Shown here in pieces: positions 50,455-62,060 of a stretch of DNA of 64,000 nt. The notes beneath the pieces were generated by a model. That model saw nothing but the letters and a program-made list of their open reading frames with translations. It did not search any database and had not been told where the DNA came from. Positions within the stretch are counted from its first letter, which is position 1; each line of letters begins with the position of its first letter. A program made the translations under genes and the position numbers. Source of the stretch: Gracilariopsis chorda (lineage: Eukaryota > Rhodophyta > Florideophyceae > Gracilariales > Gracilariaceae); the NCBI GenBank assembly GCA_003194525.1, contig NBIV01000289.1, positions 24,672 to 88,671 on the forward strand, read 5' to 3'.

Positions 50455-50826
50455 ATGACTTGCGCAACAGCTTTCGTCTCATCCTTCGCCCCGTCGGCAC
50501 CGATCACCACGTCGCCCTTCCGTCCGCCGCGCTCCTCCCACCGCGTGCCACCTTTCTCCGCTGCACCGCGCATGGCGCTCACCACGAACAGCGCTGACAA
50601 GAAGAAGAGCACGTTTACCTCCATCGAAGACAACCGTGCGGCCAGACTGGACAGCGAGTACAGGGGCCCGCAGGGTTTCACTCCGTACGCCGAGAAGGTG
50701 AATGGGCGACTCGCTCAAATGGGCTTTCTCATCGCGCTCATCACCGAGATCATCACTGGAAAGGGCATCAACGAGCAGATTCTGATCATGTTCTCACCGC
50801 TCACCCGCCTCCTGTTCGGACATTGA
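50455..50826 (+). CDS. High-light-inducible / one-helix chlorophyll-binding protein, 123 aa (HLIP2)
   Basis: ATG at 50455. N-terminus MTCATAFVSSFAPSAP has Phe residues, Ser/Ala richness and no acids, a clear plastid transit peptide; a second boundary lies near SAAPRMALTT. The pigment helix reads GFTPYAEKVNGRLAQMGFLI (about residues 76-95) followed by a polar turn and a C-terminal hydrophobic tail. Compared with HLIP1 the signature is closer to the cyanobacterial form. TATA box at 50328 and AATAAA at 50890 bracket the gene. The two HLIPs are in tandem 2.6 kb apart but differ strongly outside the helix, so they are old paralogs or independent copies. Confidence 0.93.
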   Translation: MTCATAFVSSFAPSAPITTSPFRPPRSSHRVPPFSAAPRMALTTNSADKKKSTFTSIEDNRAARLDSEYRGPQGFTPYAEKVNGRLAQMGFLIALITEIITGKGINEQILIMFSPLTRLLFGH

Positions 50827-50889
50827 GCGCGTGTGCAGCGAGCATGTTGTCTTTCAAACCCTCTAACTTTTTGTAGCATGTGAATAACA

Positions 50890-50895
50890 AATAAA
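50890..50895 (+). terminator. Poly(A) signal of HLIP2
   Basis: AATAAA 64 nt past the HLIP2 stop. Confidence 0.6.
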
Positions 50896-53117
50896 AAGCA
50901 GCGTGAAACCTTTTTGTGTATTTTGTGCTGTTGCGCGCCAACAGCGACCCTCGTGCAAACACGTTGTTCGTTGCAGCTATGAACACAATTCGTACAGTAC
51001 ATACAACAACACACAGTCGCGTGCTTTCCGTCCCTTATCAACGCTGGTGCACAAGCTGTGCGCAAACACGTCTCACAAACGGACGGCAGCCACGTACAGC
51101 GAGGGGGTCAGCGCCCATTTGTGGCCACACCGAAAAAGGGACAATAATGACATGCCGTGACCGGCCCGGTTTCTGCCATCCGAACGCACATATCATATAC
51201 CTCATCAGCGCAGCCACGTCTTGAACAGCGCGCTGCTGTTGGACATTGCATGCATGTATGCACCCGTATCGTCAGGGAAGTAGAACAACGTACACATGTA
51301 ATGTTACTCGCTGCGTCAAGGAGCCAAGTGCATGTGCACTTTGATGGAGGCCTACCTACGCACTTGTGTGCGCGGTTGTGACAAGCTCAACTGCCGCCTG
51401 GAATGAGAAAACGGAGCGATATCCTTTGCAACCTGACATAGCGAATGACGATGATGAGCGGTGATGAGCAATACGCAAAACGTGGTGCCTGAAGGGGGCA
51501 ACGCGAGTAACCCTTTACCCGTAGTGACGCCCTGTGTAATGCGTGAAAGTGCGGTTGGCAGTGGAAAGGCACGGTCCAAGCCCAAGCTTTGTTATTCAGT
51601 GTTCGCAGTAAAACATAGCACAAGTTAATTACATGGCGCATCCCCCGCGCACGCCGCGCTGCGCCACTTATCGACACGAGGCCGTTCGCCTACTGCGCGC
51701 ACGTCGCTAAAACACCCTCCTTCACTTGTATCGACTCCTCAGTATTGCACAACTGCAATGGTGAGCTGCGCAATACACATCCTTTTCCGCCGCCCTCCAC
51801 CGCTCAAAATGACAACAAACGCCCCTGTCCAACCAGCAATTACAAAGCGTTACCGCAGTATGGATACCAAGCGCAATAAACAACCGACCGGGACAACGCA
51901 CCAAACGACCCCTGCCCTCTCAGCCTGCGCCGTCTTCATTCATTGCAGCCGCTAATTACACTTCTTTCTGCTGTGCACACCAATGCATTGCTCTCAACTA
52001 CTCCTCAATTTCAACTGTGACATACTGCCGCGCAAATGCTCCCCTCCGTCAGACCTACACGCTTCGTTTTCTCCTCGTTGTTAACTTGATGGTGCCGAAG
52101 GGTAACCTTTAACCCTTACAACAGTAGCATAACTTAAAAAGTGCCCCTATCAGCGTACATATCACAAAAGCTATTTCTGGACAAGCTCTCCCGTGCGAGA
52201 AACAATCCTTTAAACTTTCCTTGTTCCTCTTCTTCTTCTTCTTCTTCTTCTTTGTGACTCATTGTAACGTCCGCCACTCCCCCCTACACTACTGAGAGCC
52301 TCTCAAGACGAAATCATTCAAAATACGCCAATACTGTACATGTCACTGGCCACTGTTCATGGTCCACATCTGATCACAACAATTGCGGAATGACCCAAGT
52401 CTACGGAGTCAAGCTTTGTTCCAGTTCAGCACTATGGATATAAAAAGTACCTGCAACAATTCACGTCCTCTTCGTCTTGCTTATTTATAGGCATCCCTCT
52501 TTCCAATATTTTCATCCTATGTCAGCGCCAAATCCAAACTTGAAAGCACCCACTCCCGTCGTATTTCAAGCTCATCCTTCAGCTGGCTTTACCGTCATTC
52601 TGCGTTTCTCTTCTGTTGCCTGTTGCTCATCACTTCGGGCCGCCACATGTCTGGCATTGGCCGTAGAATGACGCCAAACACTGCGGTCCACTCATACCAT
52701 GCAAGACAGTCCACCACGTTGCCGCTTCTCTGATAAACTCTACTCGCTTCTTTTTCAAGCAACAGAAAGGCCTCCTGTCACGCTTTGCATCATCATTTGC
52801 TCAGCTATTCCCGTCATTCCAGTGCACCTTCTGCGCACAAAACATGCACATACTCGCTGGCCCAGTCATCATGTACAATCTCAAACAACATTCCACACCG
52901 GACATCAACACCTTGCATCATTTCATTCGTCATGATGAGGAATCATCTCCGTATATGTAAGAGTGTCTTCTTTTGAACATCCCCATATCTTTTGACACCA
53001 CGCTCATAGCGCCTAAACTTCAGCGTTGCGTTCTACACTTTCCTTCACCACTCCCTTACTTACTCAACCAGCTGTAACAAGAAATCCAAAGAGCCATACC
53101 CTGCATTTTCTCTCACA
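50896..53117. other. Intergenic, 2.2 kb, with CTT microsatellite
   Basis: No supported gene. A (CTT)n run lies at about 52227-52253 and a TATAAAAA at 52439-52446 has no convincing ORF behind it. Confidence 0.5.
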
Positions 53118-53687
53118 ATGAATCAAACGAGTTATAGTGACGCAACAACTTCCACTGCCACTTCCACATCCAGTAACGCAACTTCGCACCACATTTCCTT
53201 CACCTCTCATATGGAATTTCGCTATCGACGTCCTGCAAACCGCGCAAAACCTGGAACGATAAGACGTCGCGACACCAAACAAATCTTGTTTCGTGTGCAT
53301 CATTCAGCTTTTGGATTGAAATGCAAGATTGCTGATCCAACCGAGAAAGAAGTCTTCAAACATCGAGTTCATTTGAAAAAAGTGTCTATCATGAGTGCGG
53401 CCACCAATCAAAGTGTCTTATCCTGGAGAACATCAGGCCTTCGCCGAAAGCAATGCATTGTTTGGACCGATGGCCGTACAGATTCAGAACCAGTGTTCGA
53501 AATATTAGGTTTTCTGGAGGATACTTACCGGATCGTTGAGAAGTCAACTGGAAGAATCATCAGCACCGTGAGAAGGAAGCGCCCAGCCTCAAAGAGTTCC
53601 ACGTACGCAATAAGAATTGAGGCTGGAGTCCATGCTTCTACAATTCTCTCTCTCGTAGTCTCAATCGACGCTGTGCACAATAGGTGA
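53118..53687 (+). CDS. LURP-one-related (LOR) domain protein, 189 aa
   Basis: ATG at 53118. After a Ser/Thr-rich N-terminus the protein shows alternating strand segments and ends with YAIRIEAGVHASTILSLVVSIDAVH, the characteristic C-terminal helix of the LURP-one/tubby-like fold (family pattern: Y.v.i..g.d...ila.v.aID..h). Other matches: KRKTDTKQILFRV-like strands early and YRIVEKSTGRIISTVRRK in the middle. Members are single-domain proteins related to scramblases and Tubby; Arabidopsis LURP1 acts in defence, but the molecular role is unknown. Confidence 0.75.
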   Translation: MNQTSYSDATTSTATSTSSNATSHHISFTSHMEFRYRRPANRAKPGTIRRRDTKQILFRVHHSAFGLKCKIADPTEKEVFKHRVHLKKVSIMSAATNQSVLSWRTSGLRRKQCIVWTDGRTDSEPVFEILGFLEDTYRIVEKSTGRIISTVRRKRPASKSSTYAIRIEAGVHASTILSLVVSIDAVHNR

Positions 53688-54034
53688 GCGTAAAGTTTGC
53701 CATCCAGAGGTCAAACTCTTGTAAATACTTGTGCATATGTAAAGATTGAAATCGCTTTTCTGTCGAGAAAAGCTCTGGGCTTCTGAAGAGGGGGCGGGGG
53801 TTTGGTGAGAAAAGCCGTCCTGGAGAATAAGTGGAAATACGCCCTTCCACTTCTCTCATTTAGAATACACAGTGAAGGAACGAGGGCTGAGAAGGATTCA
53901 AAAAAGAGTTGGAGCACAGTGTACACCCAGTGACCGTAAATGAAGTGGGTGGGAAATTAGTGTGGCAACGTCTTTTAGTGTGGCTCACATTAAATCTTGT
54001 TGGACCCAAAGCGCTTCTGTTCTATATAATCTCA
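53688..54034. other. Intergenic, about 350 bp
   Basis: Between the LURP-one-like gene and the tandem array. Nothing recognised. Confidence 0.5.
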
Positions 54035-54055
54035 TCTCAACACTCTTAATGATTT
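54035..54055 (+). repeat. Truncated extra copy of the array's 5' terminus
   Basis: TCTCAACACTCTTAATGATTT directly precedes the first unit and equals its first 26 bases with five bases missing. Confidence 0.7.
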
Positions 54056-57000
54056 TCTCAACACCCCACTCTTAATGATTTACACATGTATGAGGGGAGT
54101 GTTGTTGATTGACGGGAGGCGGTGCGCCAATAAACCGCCCTGTATGCCCCTCTATGCGCATGCAAAACTGCCATTTGGCGCAACGCCTCCCTACCATTTA
54201 AAAAATTCAGCAGCAGCAGCAGCAGCAAAGCTTCCTGCTTACTGGCTGGCGCTCCCATAATGACTGCAGTGCCACCCAGTTACACAGAGCAACGTGTCGC
54301 GCTTCCTCATCATTGGCTGGCACTGCAGTCAATTTAGGCACCTAGGCGCCGCGGCGCCCCGTGGTTCTACGAGCGCTATTGCGAGCGCAAGCGAGCAAAG
54401 TGCTCGGAAAGCCTCCGAACGCTACGAAATACACAAAGCTACAAAACCAACGCGGCGCACAGCGCCGCCCACGGCCGAAGGCCGTTTCCGCTTGTCTCTC
54501 CACTATAATGATTTATACGCGTATGAGGGGGGTGTTCTTGATTGAATGGAGGCGTTGCGCCACAAAATCCTCTTGCACGCCCCCGTTTGCCCATCCAAAA
54601 CGCCCATTTGGCGCAACGCCTCCCTACCACTTAAAAAATTCAGCAGCAGCAGCAGCAGCAAAGCTTCCTGCTTACTGGCTGGCACTCCCATAATGACTGC
54701 AGTGCCACCCAGTTACACAAAGCAACGTGTCGCACTTTCTCATCATTGGCTGGCACTGCAGTCAATTTAGGCACCTAGGCGCCGTGGCGCCCCGTGGTTC
54801 TACGAGCACTATTGCAAGCGCAAGCGAGCAAAGTGCTCGGAGAGCCTCCGAACGCTACGAAGTACACAAAGCTACAGAACCAACGCGGCGCGCAGCGCCG
54901 CCCACGGCCGAAGGCCGTTTCCGCTTGTCTCTCCACTATAATGATTTATACGCGTATGAGGGGGGGGTTCTTGATTGAATGGAGGCGTTGCGCCACAAAA
55001 TCCTCTTCCACGCCCCCGTTTGCCCATGCAAATCGCCCATTTGGCGCAACGCCTCCCTACCATTTAAAAAATTCAGCAGCAGCAGCAGCAGCAAAGCTTC
55101 CTGCTTACTGGCTGGCACTCCCATAATGACTGCAGTGCCAGCCAGTTACACAAAGCAACGTGTCGCGCTTTCTCATCATAGGCTGGCACTGCAGTCAATT
55201 TAGGCACCTAGGCGCCGTGGCGCCCCGTGGTTCTACGAGCGCTATTGCGAGCGCAAGCGAGCAAAGTGCTCGGAGAGCCTCCGAACGCTACGAAGTACAC
55301 AAAGCTACAGAACCAACGCGGCGCGCAGCGCCGCCCACGGCCGAAGGCCGTTTCCGCTTGTCTCTCCACTATAATGATTTATACGCGTATGAGGGGGGGG
55401 TTCTTGATTGAATGGAGGCGTTGCGCCATAAAATCCTCTTGCACGCCCCCGTTTGCCCATGCAAATCGCCCATTTGGCGCAACGCCTCCCTACCATTTAA
55501 AAAATTCAGCAGCAGCAGCAGCAGCAAAGCTTCCTGCTTACTGGCTGGCACTCCCATAATGACTGCAGTGCCACCCAGTTTCACAGAGCAACGTGTCGCG
55601 CTTCCTCATCATTGGCTGGCACTGCAGTCAATTTAGCCACCTAGGCGCCGCGGCGCCCCGTGGTTCTACGAGCGCTATTGCGAGCGCAAGCAAGCAAAGT
55701 GCTCGGAGAGCCTCCGAACGCTACTAAATACACAAAGCTACAAAACCAACGCGGCGCGCAGCGCCGCCCACGGCCGAAGGCCGTTTCCACTTGTCTCTCC
55801 ATCATAAGTATTTATACGCGTATGAGGGGGGTGTTCTTGATTGAATGGAGGCGTTGCGCCACAAAATCCTCTTCCACGCCCCCGTTTGCCCATGCAAATC
55901 GCCCATTTGGCGCAACGCCTCCCTACCATTTAAAAAATTCAGCAGCAGCAGCAGCAGCAAAGCTTCCTGCTTACTGGCTGGCACTCCCATAATGACTGCA
56001 GTGCCAGCCAGTTACACAAAGCAACGTGTCGCGCTTTCTCATCATAGGCTGGCACTGCAGTCAATTTAGGCACCTAGGCGCCGTGGCGCCCCGTGGTTCT
56101 ACGAGCGCTATTGCGAGCGCAAGCGAGCAAAGTGCTCGGAGAGCCTCCGAACGCTACGAAGTACACAAAGCTACAGAACCAACGCGGCGCGCAGCGCCGC
56201 CCACGGCCGAAGGCCGTTTCCGCTTGTCTCTCCACTATAATGATTTATACGCGTATGAGGGGGGGGTTCTTGATTGAATGGAGGCGTTGCGCCATAAAAT
56301 CCTCTTGCACGCCCCCGTTTGCCCATGCAAATCGCCCATTTGGCGCAACGCCTCCCTACCATTTAAAAAATTCAGCAGCAGCAGCAGCAGCAAAGCTTCC
56401 TGCTTACTGGCTGGCACTCCCATAATGACTGCAGTGCCACCCAGTTTCACAGAGCAACGTGTCGCGCTTCCTCATCATTGGCTGGCACTGCAGTCAATTT
56501 AGCCACCTAGGCGCCGCGGCGCCCCGTGGTTCTACGAGCGCTATTGCGAGCGCAAGCGATCAAAGTGCTCGGAGAGCCTCCGAACGCCACGAAATACAAA
56601 AAGGAACAAAACCAACGCGGCGCGCAGCGCCGCCCACGGCCGAAGGCCGTTTCCACTTGTCTCTCCATCATAAGTATTTATACGCGTATGAGGGGGGTGT
56701 TCTTGATTGAATGGAGGCGTTGCGCCACAAAATCCTCTTCCACGCCCCCGTTTGCCCATGCAAATCGCCCATTTGGCGCAACGCCTCCCTACCATTTAAA
56801 AAATTCAGCAGCAGCAGCAGCAGCAAAGCTTCCTGCTTACTGGCTGGCACTCCCATAATGACTGCAGTGCCAGCCAGTTACACAAAGCAACGTGTCGCGC
56901 TTTCTCATCATAGGCTGGCACTGCAGTCAATTTAGGCACCTAGGCGCCGTGGCGCCCCGTGGTTCTACGAGCGCTATTGCGAGCGCAAGCGAGCAAAGTG

Positions 57001-60000
57001 CTCGGAGAGCCTCCGAACGCTACGAAGTACACAAAGCTACAGAACCAACGCGGCGCGCAGCGCCGCCCACGGCCGAAGGCCGTTTCCGCTTGTCTCTCCA
57101 CTATAATGATTTATACGCGTATGAGGGGGGGGTTCTTGATTGAATGGAGGCATTGCGCCATAAAATCCTCTTGCACGCCCCCGTTTGCCCATGCAAATCG
57201 CCCATTTGGCGCAACGCCTCCCTACCATTTAAAAAATTCAGCAGCAGCAGCAGCAGCAAAGCTTCCTGCTTACTGGCTGGCACTCCCATAATGACTGCAG
57301 TGCCACCCAGTTTCACAGAGCAACGTGTCGCGCTTCCTCATCATTGGCTGGCACTGCAGTCAATTTAGCCACCTAGGCGCCGCGGCGCCCCGTGGTTCTA
57401 CGAGCGCTATTGCGAGCGCAAGCGATCAAAGTGCTCGGAGAGCCTCCGAACGCCACGAAATACAAAAAGGAACAAAACCAACGCGGCGCGCAGCGCCGCC
57501 CACGGCCGAAGGCCGTTTCCACTTGTCTCTCCATCATAAGTATTTATACGCGTATGAGGGGGGTGTTCTTGATTGAATGGAGGCGTTGCGCCACAAAATC
57601 CTCTTCCACGCCCCCGTTTGCCCATGCAAATCGCCCATTTGGCGCAACGCCTCCCTACCATTTAAAAAATTCAGCAGCAGCAGCAGCAGCAAAGCTTCCT
57701 GCTTACTGGCTGGCACTCCCATAATGACTGCAGTGCCAGCCAGTTACACAAAGCAACGTGTCGCGCTTTCTCATCATTGGCTGGCACTGCAGTCAATTTA
57801 GGCACCTAGGCGCCGTTGCGCCCCGTGGTTCTACGAGCGCTATTGCGAGCGCAAGCGAGCAAAGTGCTCGGAGAGCCTCCGAACGCTACGAAGTACACAA
57901 AGCTACAGAACCAACGCGGCGCGCAGCGCCGCCCACGGCCGAAGGCCGTTTCCGCTTGTCTCTCCACTATAATGATTTATACGCGTATGAGGGGGGGGTT
58001 CTTGATTGAATGGAGGCGTTGCGCCATAAAATCCTCTTGCACGCCCCGTTTGCCCATGCAAATCGCCCATTTGGCGCAACGCCTCCCTACCATTTAAAAA
58101 ATTCAGCAGCAGCAGCAGCAGCAAAGCTTCCTGCTTACTGGCTGGCACTCCCATAATGACTGCAGTGCCACCCAGTTTCACAGAGCAACGTGTCGCGCTT
58201 CCTCATCATTGGCTGGCACTGCAGTCAATTTAGCCACCTAGGCGCCGCGGCGCCCCGTGGTTCTACGAGCGCTATTGCGAGCGCAAGCAAGCAAAGTGCT
58301 CGGAGAGCCTCCGAACGCTACTAAATACACAAAGCTACAAAACCAACGCGGCGCGCAGCGCCGCCCACGGCCGAAGGCCGTTTCCACTTGTCTCTCCATC
58401 ATAAGTATTTATACGCGTATGAGGGGGGTGTTCTTGATTGAATGGAGGCGTTGCGCCACAAAATCCTCTTCCACGCCCCCGTTTGCCCATGCAAATCGCC
58501 CATTTGGCGCAACGCCTCCCTACCATTTAAAAAATTCAGCAGCAGCAGCAGCAGCAAAGCTTCCTGCTTACTGGCTGGCACTCCCATAATGACTGCAGTG
58601 CCAGCCAGTTACACAAAGCAACGTGTCGCGCTTTCTCATCATAGGCTGGCACTGCAGTCAATTTAGGCACCTAGGCGCCGTGGCGCCCCGTGGTTCTACG
58701 AGCGCTATTGCGAGCGCAAGCGAGCAAAGTGCTCGGAGAGCCTCCGAACGCTACGAAGTACACAAAGCTACAGAACCAACGCGGCGCGCAGCGCCGCCCA
58801 CGGCCGAAGGCCGTTTCCGCTTGTCTCTCCACTATAATGATTTATACGCGTATGAGGGGGGGGTTCTTGATTGAATGGAGGCGTTGCGCCATAAAATCCT
58901 CTTGCACGCCCCCGTTTGCCCATGCAAATCGCCCATTTGGCGCAACGCCTCCCTACCATTTAAAAAATTCAGCAGCAGCAGCAGCAGCAAAGCTTCCTGC
59001 TTACTGGCTGGCACTCCCATAATGACTGCAGTGCCACCCAGTTTCACAGAGCAACGTGTCGCGCTTCCTCATCATTGGCTGGCACTGCAGTCAATTTAGC
59101 CACCTAGGCGCCGCGGCGCCCCGTGGTTCTACGAGCGCTATTGCGAGCGCAAGCGATCAAAGTGCTCGGAGAGCCTCCGAACGCCACGAAATACAAAAAG
59201 GAACAAAACCAACGCGGCGCGCAGCGCCGCCCACGGCCGAAAGCCGTTTCCACTTGTCTCTCCATCATAAGTATTTATATGCGTATGAGGGGGGTGTTCT
59301 TGATTGAATGGAGGCGTTGCGCCACAAAATCCTCTTCCACGCCCCCGTTTGCCCATGCAAATCGCCCATTTGGCGCAACGCCTCCCTACCATTTAAAAAA
59401 TTCAGCAGCAGCAGCAGCAGCAAAGCTTCCTGCTTACTGGCTGGCACTCCCATAATGACTGCAGTGCCAGCCAGTTACACAAAGCAACGTGTCGCGCTTT
59501 CTCATCATAGGCTGGCACTGCAGTCAATTTAGGCACCTAGGCGCCGTGGCGCCCCGTGGTTCTACGAGCGCTATTGCGAGCGCAAGCGAGCAAAGTGCTC
59601 GGAGAGCCTCCGAACGCTACGAAGTACACAAAGCTACAGAACCAACGCGGCGCGCAGCGCCGCCCACGGCCGAAGGCCGTTTCCGCTTGTCTCTCCACTA
59701 TAATGATTTATACGCGTATGAGGGGGGGGTTCTTGATTGAATGGAGGCGTTGCGCCATAAAATCCTCTTGCACGCCCCCGTTTGCCCATCCAAATCGCCC
59801 ATTTGGCGCAACGCCTCCCTGCCATTTAAAAAATTCAGCAGCAGCAGCAGCAGCAAAGCTTCCTGCTTACTGGCTGGCACTCTAATAATGACTGCAGTGC
59901 CACCCAGTTACACAGAGCAACGTGTCACGCTTTCTCATCATTTGCTGGCACTGCAGTCAATTTAGGCACCTAGGCGCCGCGGCGCCCCGTGGTTCTACGA

Positions 60001-60122
60001 GCGCTATTGCGAGCGCAAGCGAGCAAAGTGCTCGGAGAGCCTCCGAACGCTACTAAATACACAAAGCTACAAAAACAACGCGGCGCGCAGCGCCGCCTAC
60101 GGCCGAAGGCCGTTTCCACTTG
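54056..60122 (+). mobile_element. Tandem array of 14 short (~433 bp) Helitron-like units
   Basis: Units start at 54056 (439 bp), 54495, 54928, 55361, 55794, 56227, 56660, 57093, 57526, 57959 (432 bp), 58391, 58824, 59257 and 59690, all head to tail. Each unit starts TCTC and ends CTTG. In each: a 15-bp inverted pair (GGAGGCGTTGCGCCA / TGGCGCAACGCCTCC), a (CAG)6 run, a 17-bp inverted pair (TGACTGCAGTGCCAGCC and its complement, with one mismatch in some units), the GGCGCC-type palindrome, and two hairpins (GCGGCG/CGCCGC; CGGCC-GAA-GGCCG) ending 10 nt before the junction. A 3' hairpin about 10 nt from the end and a TC start are Helitron features; the end is CTTG rather than CTRR. Open frames in the units are by-products of the repeat. 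Confidence 0.8.
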
Positions 60123-60264
60123 TCTCTCCATCATAAGTATTTATACGCGTATGAGGGGGGTGTTCTTGATTGAATGGAGGCGTTGCGCCACAAAATCCTC
60201 TTCCACGCCCCCGTTTGCCCATGCAAATCGCCCATTTGGCGCAACGCCTCCCTACCATTTAAAA

Positions 60265-60320
60265 AATTCAGCAGCAGCAGCAGCAGCAAAGCGTTCAGTT
60301 AATTTGCTGCTGCTGCTGCA
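60265..60320. repeat. CAG / CTG inverted arms in long unit 1
   Basis: CAGCAGCAGCAGCAAA is followed after about 12 bases by TTTGCTGCTGCTGCTG, forming a 16-bp stem. The short units have only the CAG arm. Repeated in long unit 2 near 62216-62270. Confidence 0.8.
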
Positions 60321-60404
60321 AGTTGACTGTGCAATGGCTGCTGAATGGCTTGCAATACAATCAAATTGTAGTGCCAGCCACTCAGCAGCAGAAACCCAGC
60401 GGTT

Positions 60405-60560
60405 CATTCCGACACGTGGCAAATTGCACTGCGCCAGTGCATTGCATTCCGACACGTGGCATATTGCACTGCGCCAGTGCAGTGTATACTGAAGTTTCAT
60501 TGCAGACATGCCTGCAACAGACGTATATACTGCACTGGCGCAGTGCCAAATGCATCTCGC
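60405..60560. repeat. Direct 40-bp repeats with small hairpins, long unit 1
   Basis: Two copies of a 40-bp block starting CATTCCGACACGTGGCA at 60405 and 60445. Each holds TGCACTG-CGC-CAGTGCA (7-bp stem). An inverted version (CACTGGCGCAGTGC) follows near 60533. The arrangement recurs in long unit 2. Confidence 0.8.
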
Positions 60561-60761
60561 TTACTGACCCTAACCACTATTTTGCATCCCATTCAGGCTT
60601 GGCCAATAGCGCAGTGTCGTAACCTTTTGCTACTTTGGGCACTGTTTGCTGGCCTGGGACCTAGGCAAGGCCGAGCTCGTGTGCAGGTCGCCATAAGAGT
60701 AACCCACTAAGTACCACGGATCTGGGAAAAGTCAGGTGCTCCTCTGTGGTATACTGGTCGT

Positions 60762-61913
60762 TTGACGGCGATCAGGAAGTCTGAGGGTTTACCGGACCTA
60801 ATACCAGCTTGCTGTGCAGGGTCCGGGGCGGCCGCCGTGTCGTACCTCTTGGGGCCGGAAAGCACACTTCGGTGTGTGAGTAAAGGCAGACCAATCCTTA
60901 CAACCGGACTGCTTCCAGTGGTGCCGCAGGTGTACATGGAGGCCGAGCCAAGTGGAAATGTGAGACGAGTGTACACAAACATTCTCAACAAATTGCCGTG
61001 GAAGAGTGATCTGTGGACATTGTGCTCGGTTCAAGTGCTGTACCTCACGGAACAAGTACGCCAAGCGGATGATCCGGCATTTGCGTCGCTGTTACGTTCC
61101 ATTGCACGAAACACAATATCCAACAACGCTCCACTACCACTCAGATCTACCGGTGGCATGCAAACCGCCTACCAATTCCTGTGGAAGTGGCTCACAACAC
61201 GACGCAAGGAGGATGTGGATCTCAGCAAAATGCTCATTGCCTCCACAAATCAGTTGGTCGACGAACATAATGCGGCAGCGCTAGATCTGTTTCCTGGTGA
61301 GCGCTTCACTCTTCCGTCAGCGACAACCGTGCAACCTGTTCGTGGACAGAATCCAGAGTCTGACTTTGCCAGTTCTATCGTCCCCGAGTTTGCATATCAG
61401 TATGCGCCTACTGTAGCACCGCCTCATAACTTGGACTTGAAGATTGGTGTGCCAGTTATGGTCATTCGGAACGTGCTGCATCCCGCTGTGGTCAACGGAA
61501 AGCTGTTCGTAGTCGCGCGTGTCGATCAATTTACGATGCAGGTGGCTCGATTCGACGAGAACAGACAGGTGCTCGAACGACAGCTTCTGCATCGTATCGA
61601 CTTCGAGTTTTCTTTCGCAGATATTTGCATGATTCGAAGGCAGTTTCCCATTCGTCTCGCGTTTGCAGCTACCGTTCACAAAGGACAGGGAAAGACGTTG
61701 GATGGCTTGGTTGTGGATGTGCGATCCAACTTCTTCTGCGCTGGTCAGTTGTATGTCGCATTGTCGCGCGTTCGAAGGAATGACCATGTGCTGCTCCTGC
61801 ATGATCCGCAGCTTACACCCTCGAATGCGCACACAATTCATCCCATGCCTGTTCCCATCGCCAACCCAGTGCTGCCTGAAGCTATTCAGTTCTGCACCCC
61901 TCCACAACCGTAA
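60762..61913 (+). pseudogene. PIF1/Helitron-type helicase, C-terminal half, open but headless
   Basis: Frame open for 383 codons with no ATG until 60936, so it is not a complete gene. It matches the second half of PIF1-family helicases as found at the C-terminus of Helitron Rep/Hel proteins: LLPVVPQ, VLYLTEQVRQADDPAFASLL (the 'LT.N.R..D..F...L' region), LIASTNQLVDEHN, LDLKIGVPVMVIRN, and motifs V and VI AATVHKGQGKTLDG and GQLYVALSRVRRNDHVLLL. Walker A and B and all of the Rep nuclease domain are missing. The frame is undamaged, unlike copy 2. Confidence 0.82.
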
Positions 61914-62060
61914 TCATATCTCTTGCATTCTTCTTTCATTGAATTAAACTACTTGCTTTTCTGCTTTTGCATTCTCCACCCTCTTTTCTCCTCACCGCTG
62001 TTTATCACTCCTCCACCGCGGCGCGCAGCGCCGCCCGCGGCCGAAGGCCGCTTCCTCTTG

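Larger units (their letters stand above)
60123..62060 (+). mobile_element. Long Helitron-like unit 1 with helicase fragment, 1938 bp
   Basis: Starts like a b-type short unit (about 165 bp shared, up to the CAG run) and ends with the same double hairpin and CTTG junction, but the middle is replaced by a region with 40-bp repeats, hairpins and a PIF1-like helicase frame. This is the relation expected between an autonomous-derived and a non-autonomous element sharing termini. Confidence 0.75.

Noticed and set aside
54075..60290. Repeated open frames of 60-110 codons on both strands of the short units, including one with poly-Ser/Ala or poly-Leu from the CAG run
   Set aside because: They recur only because the unit repeats; frames exist on both strands, cross unit junctions and show no motif or codon bias.
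54035..62060. CRISPR-like array
   Set aside because: Period of 433 bp, no short repeats with unique spacers, eukaryotic context.
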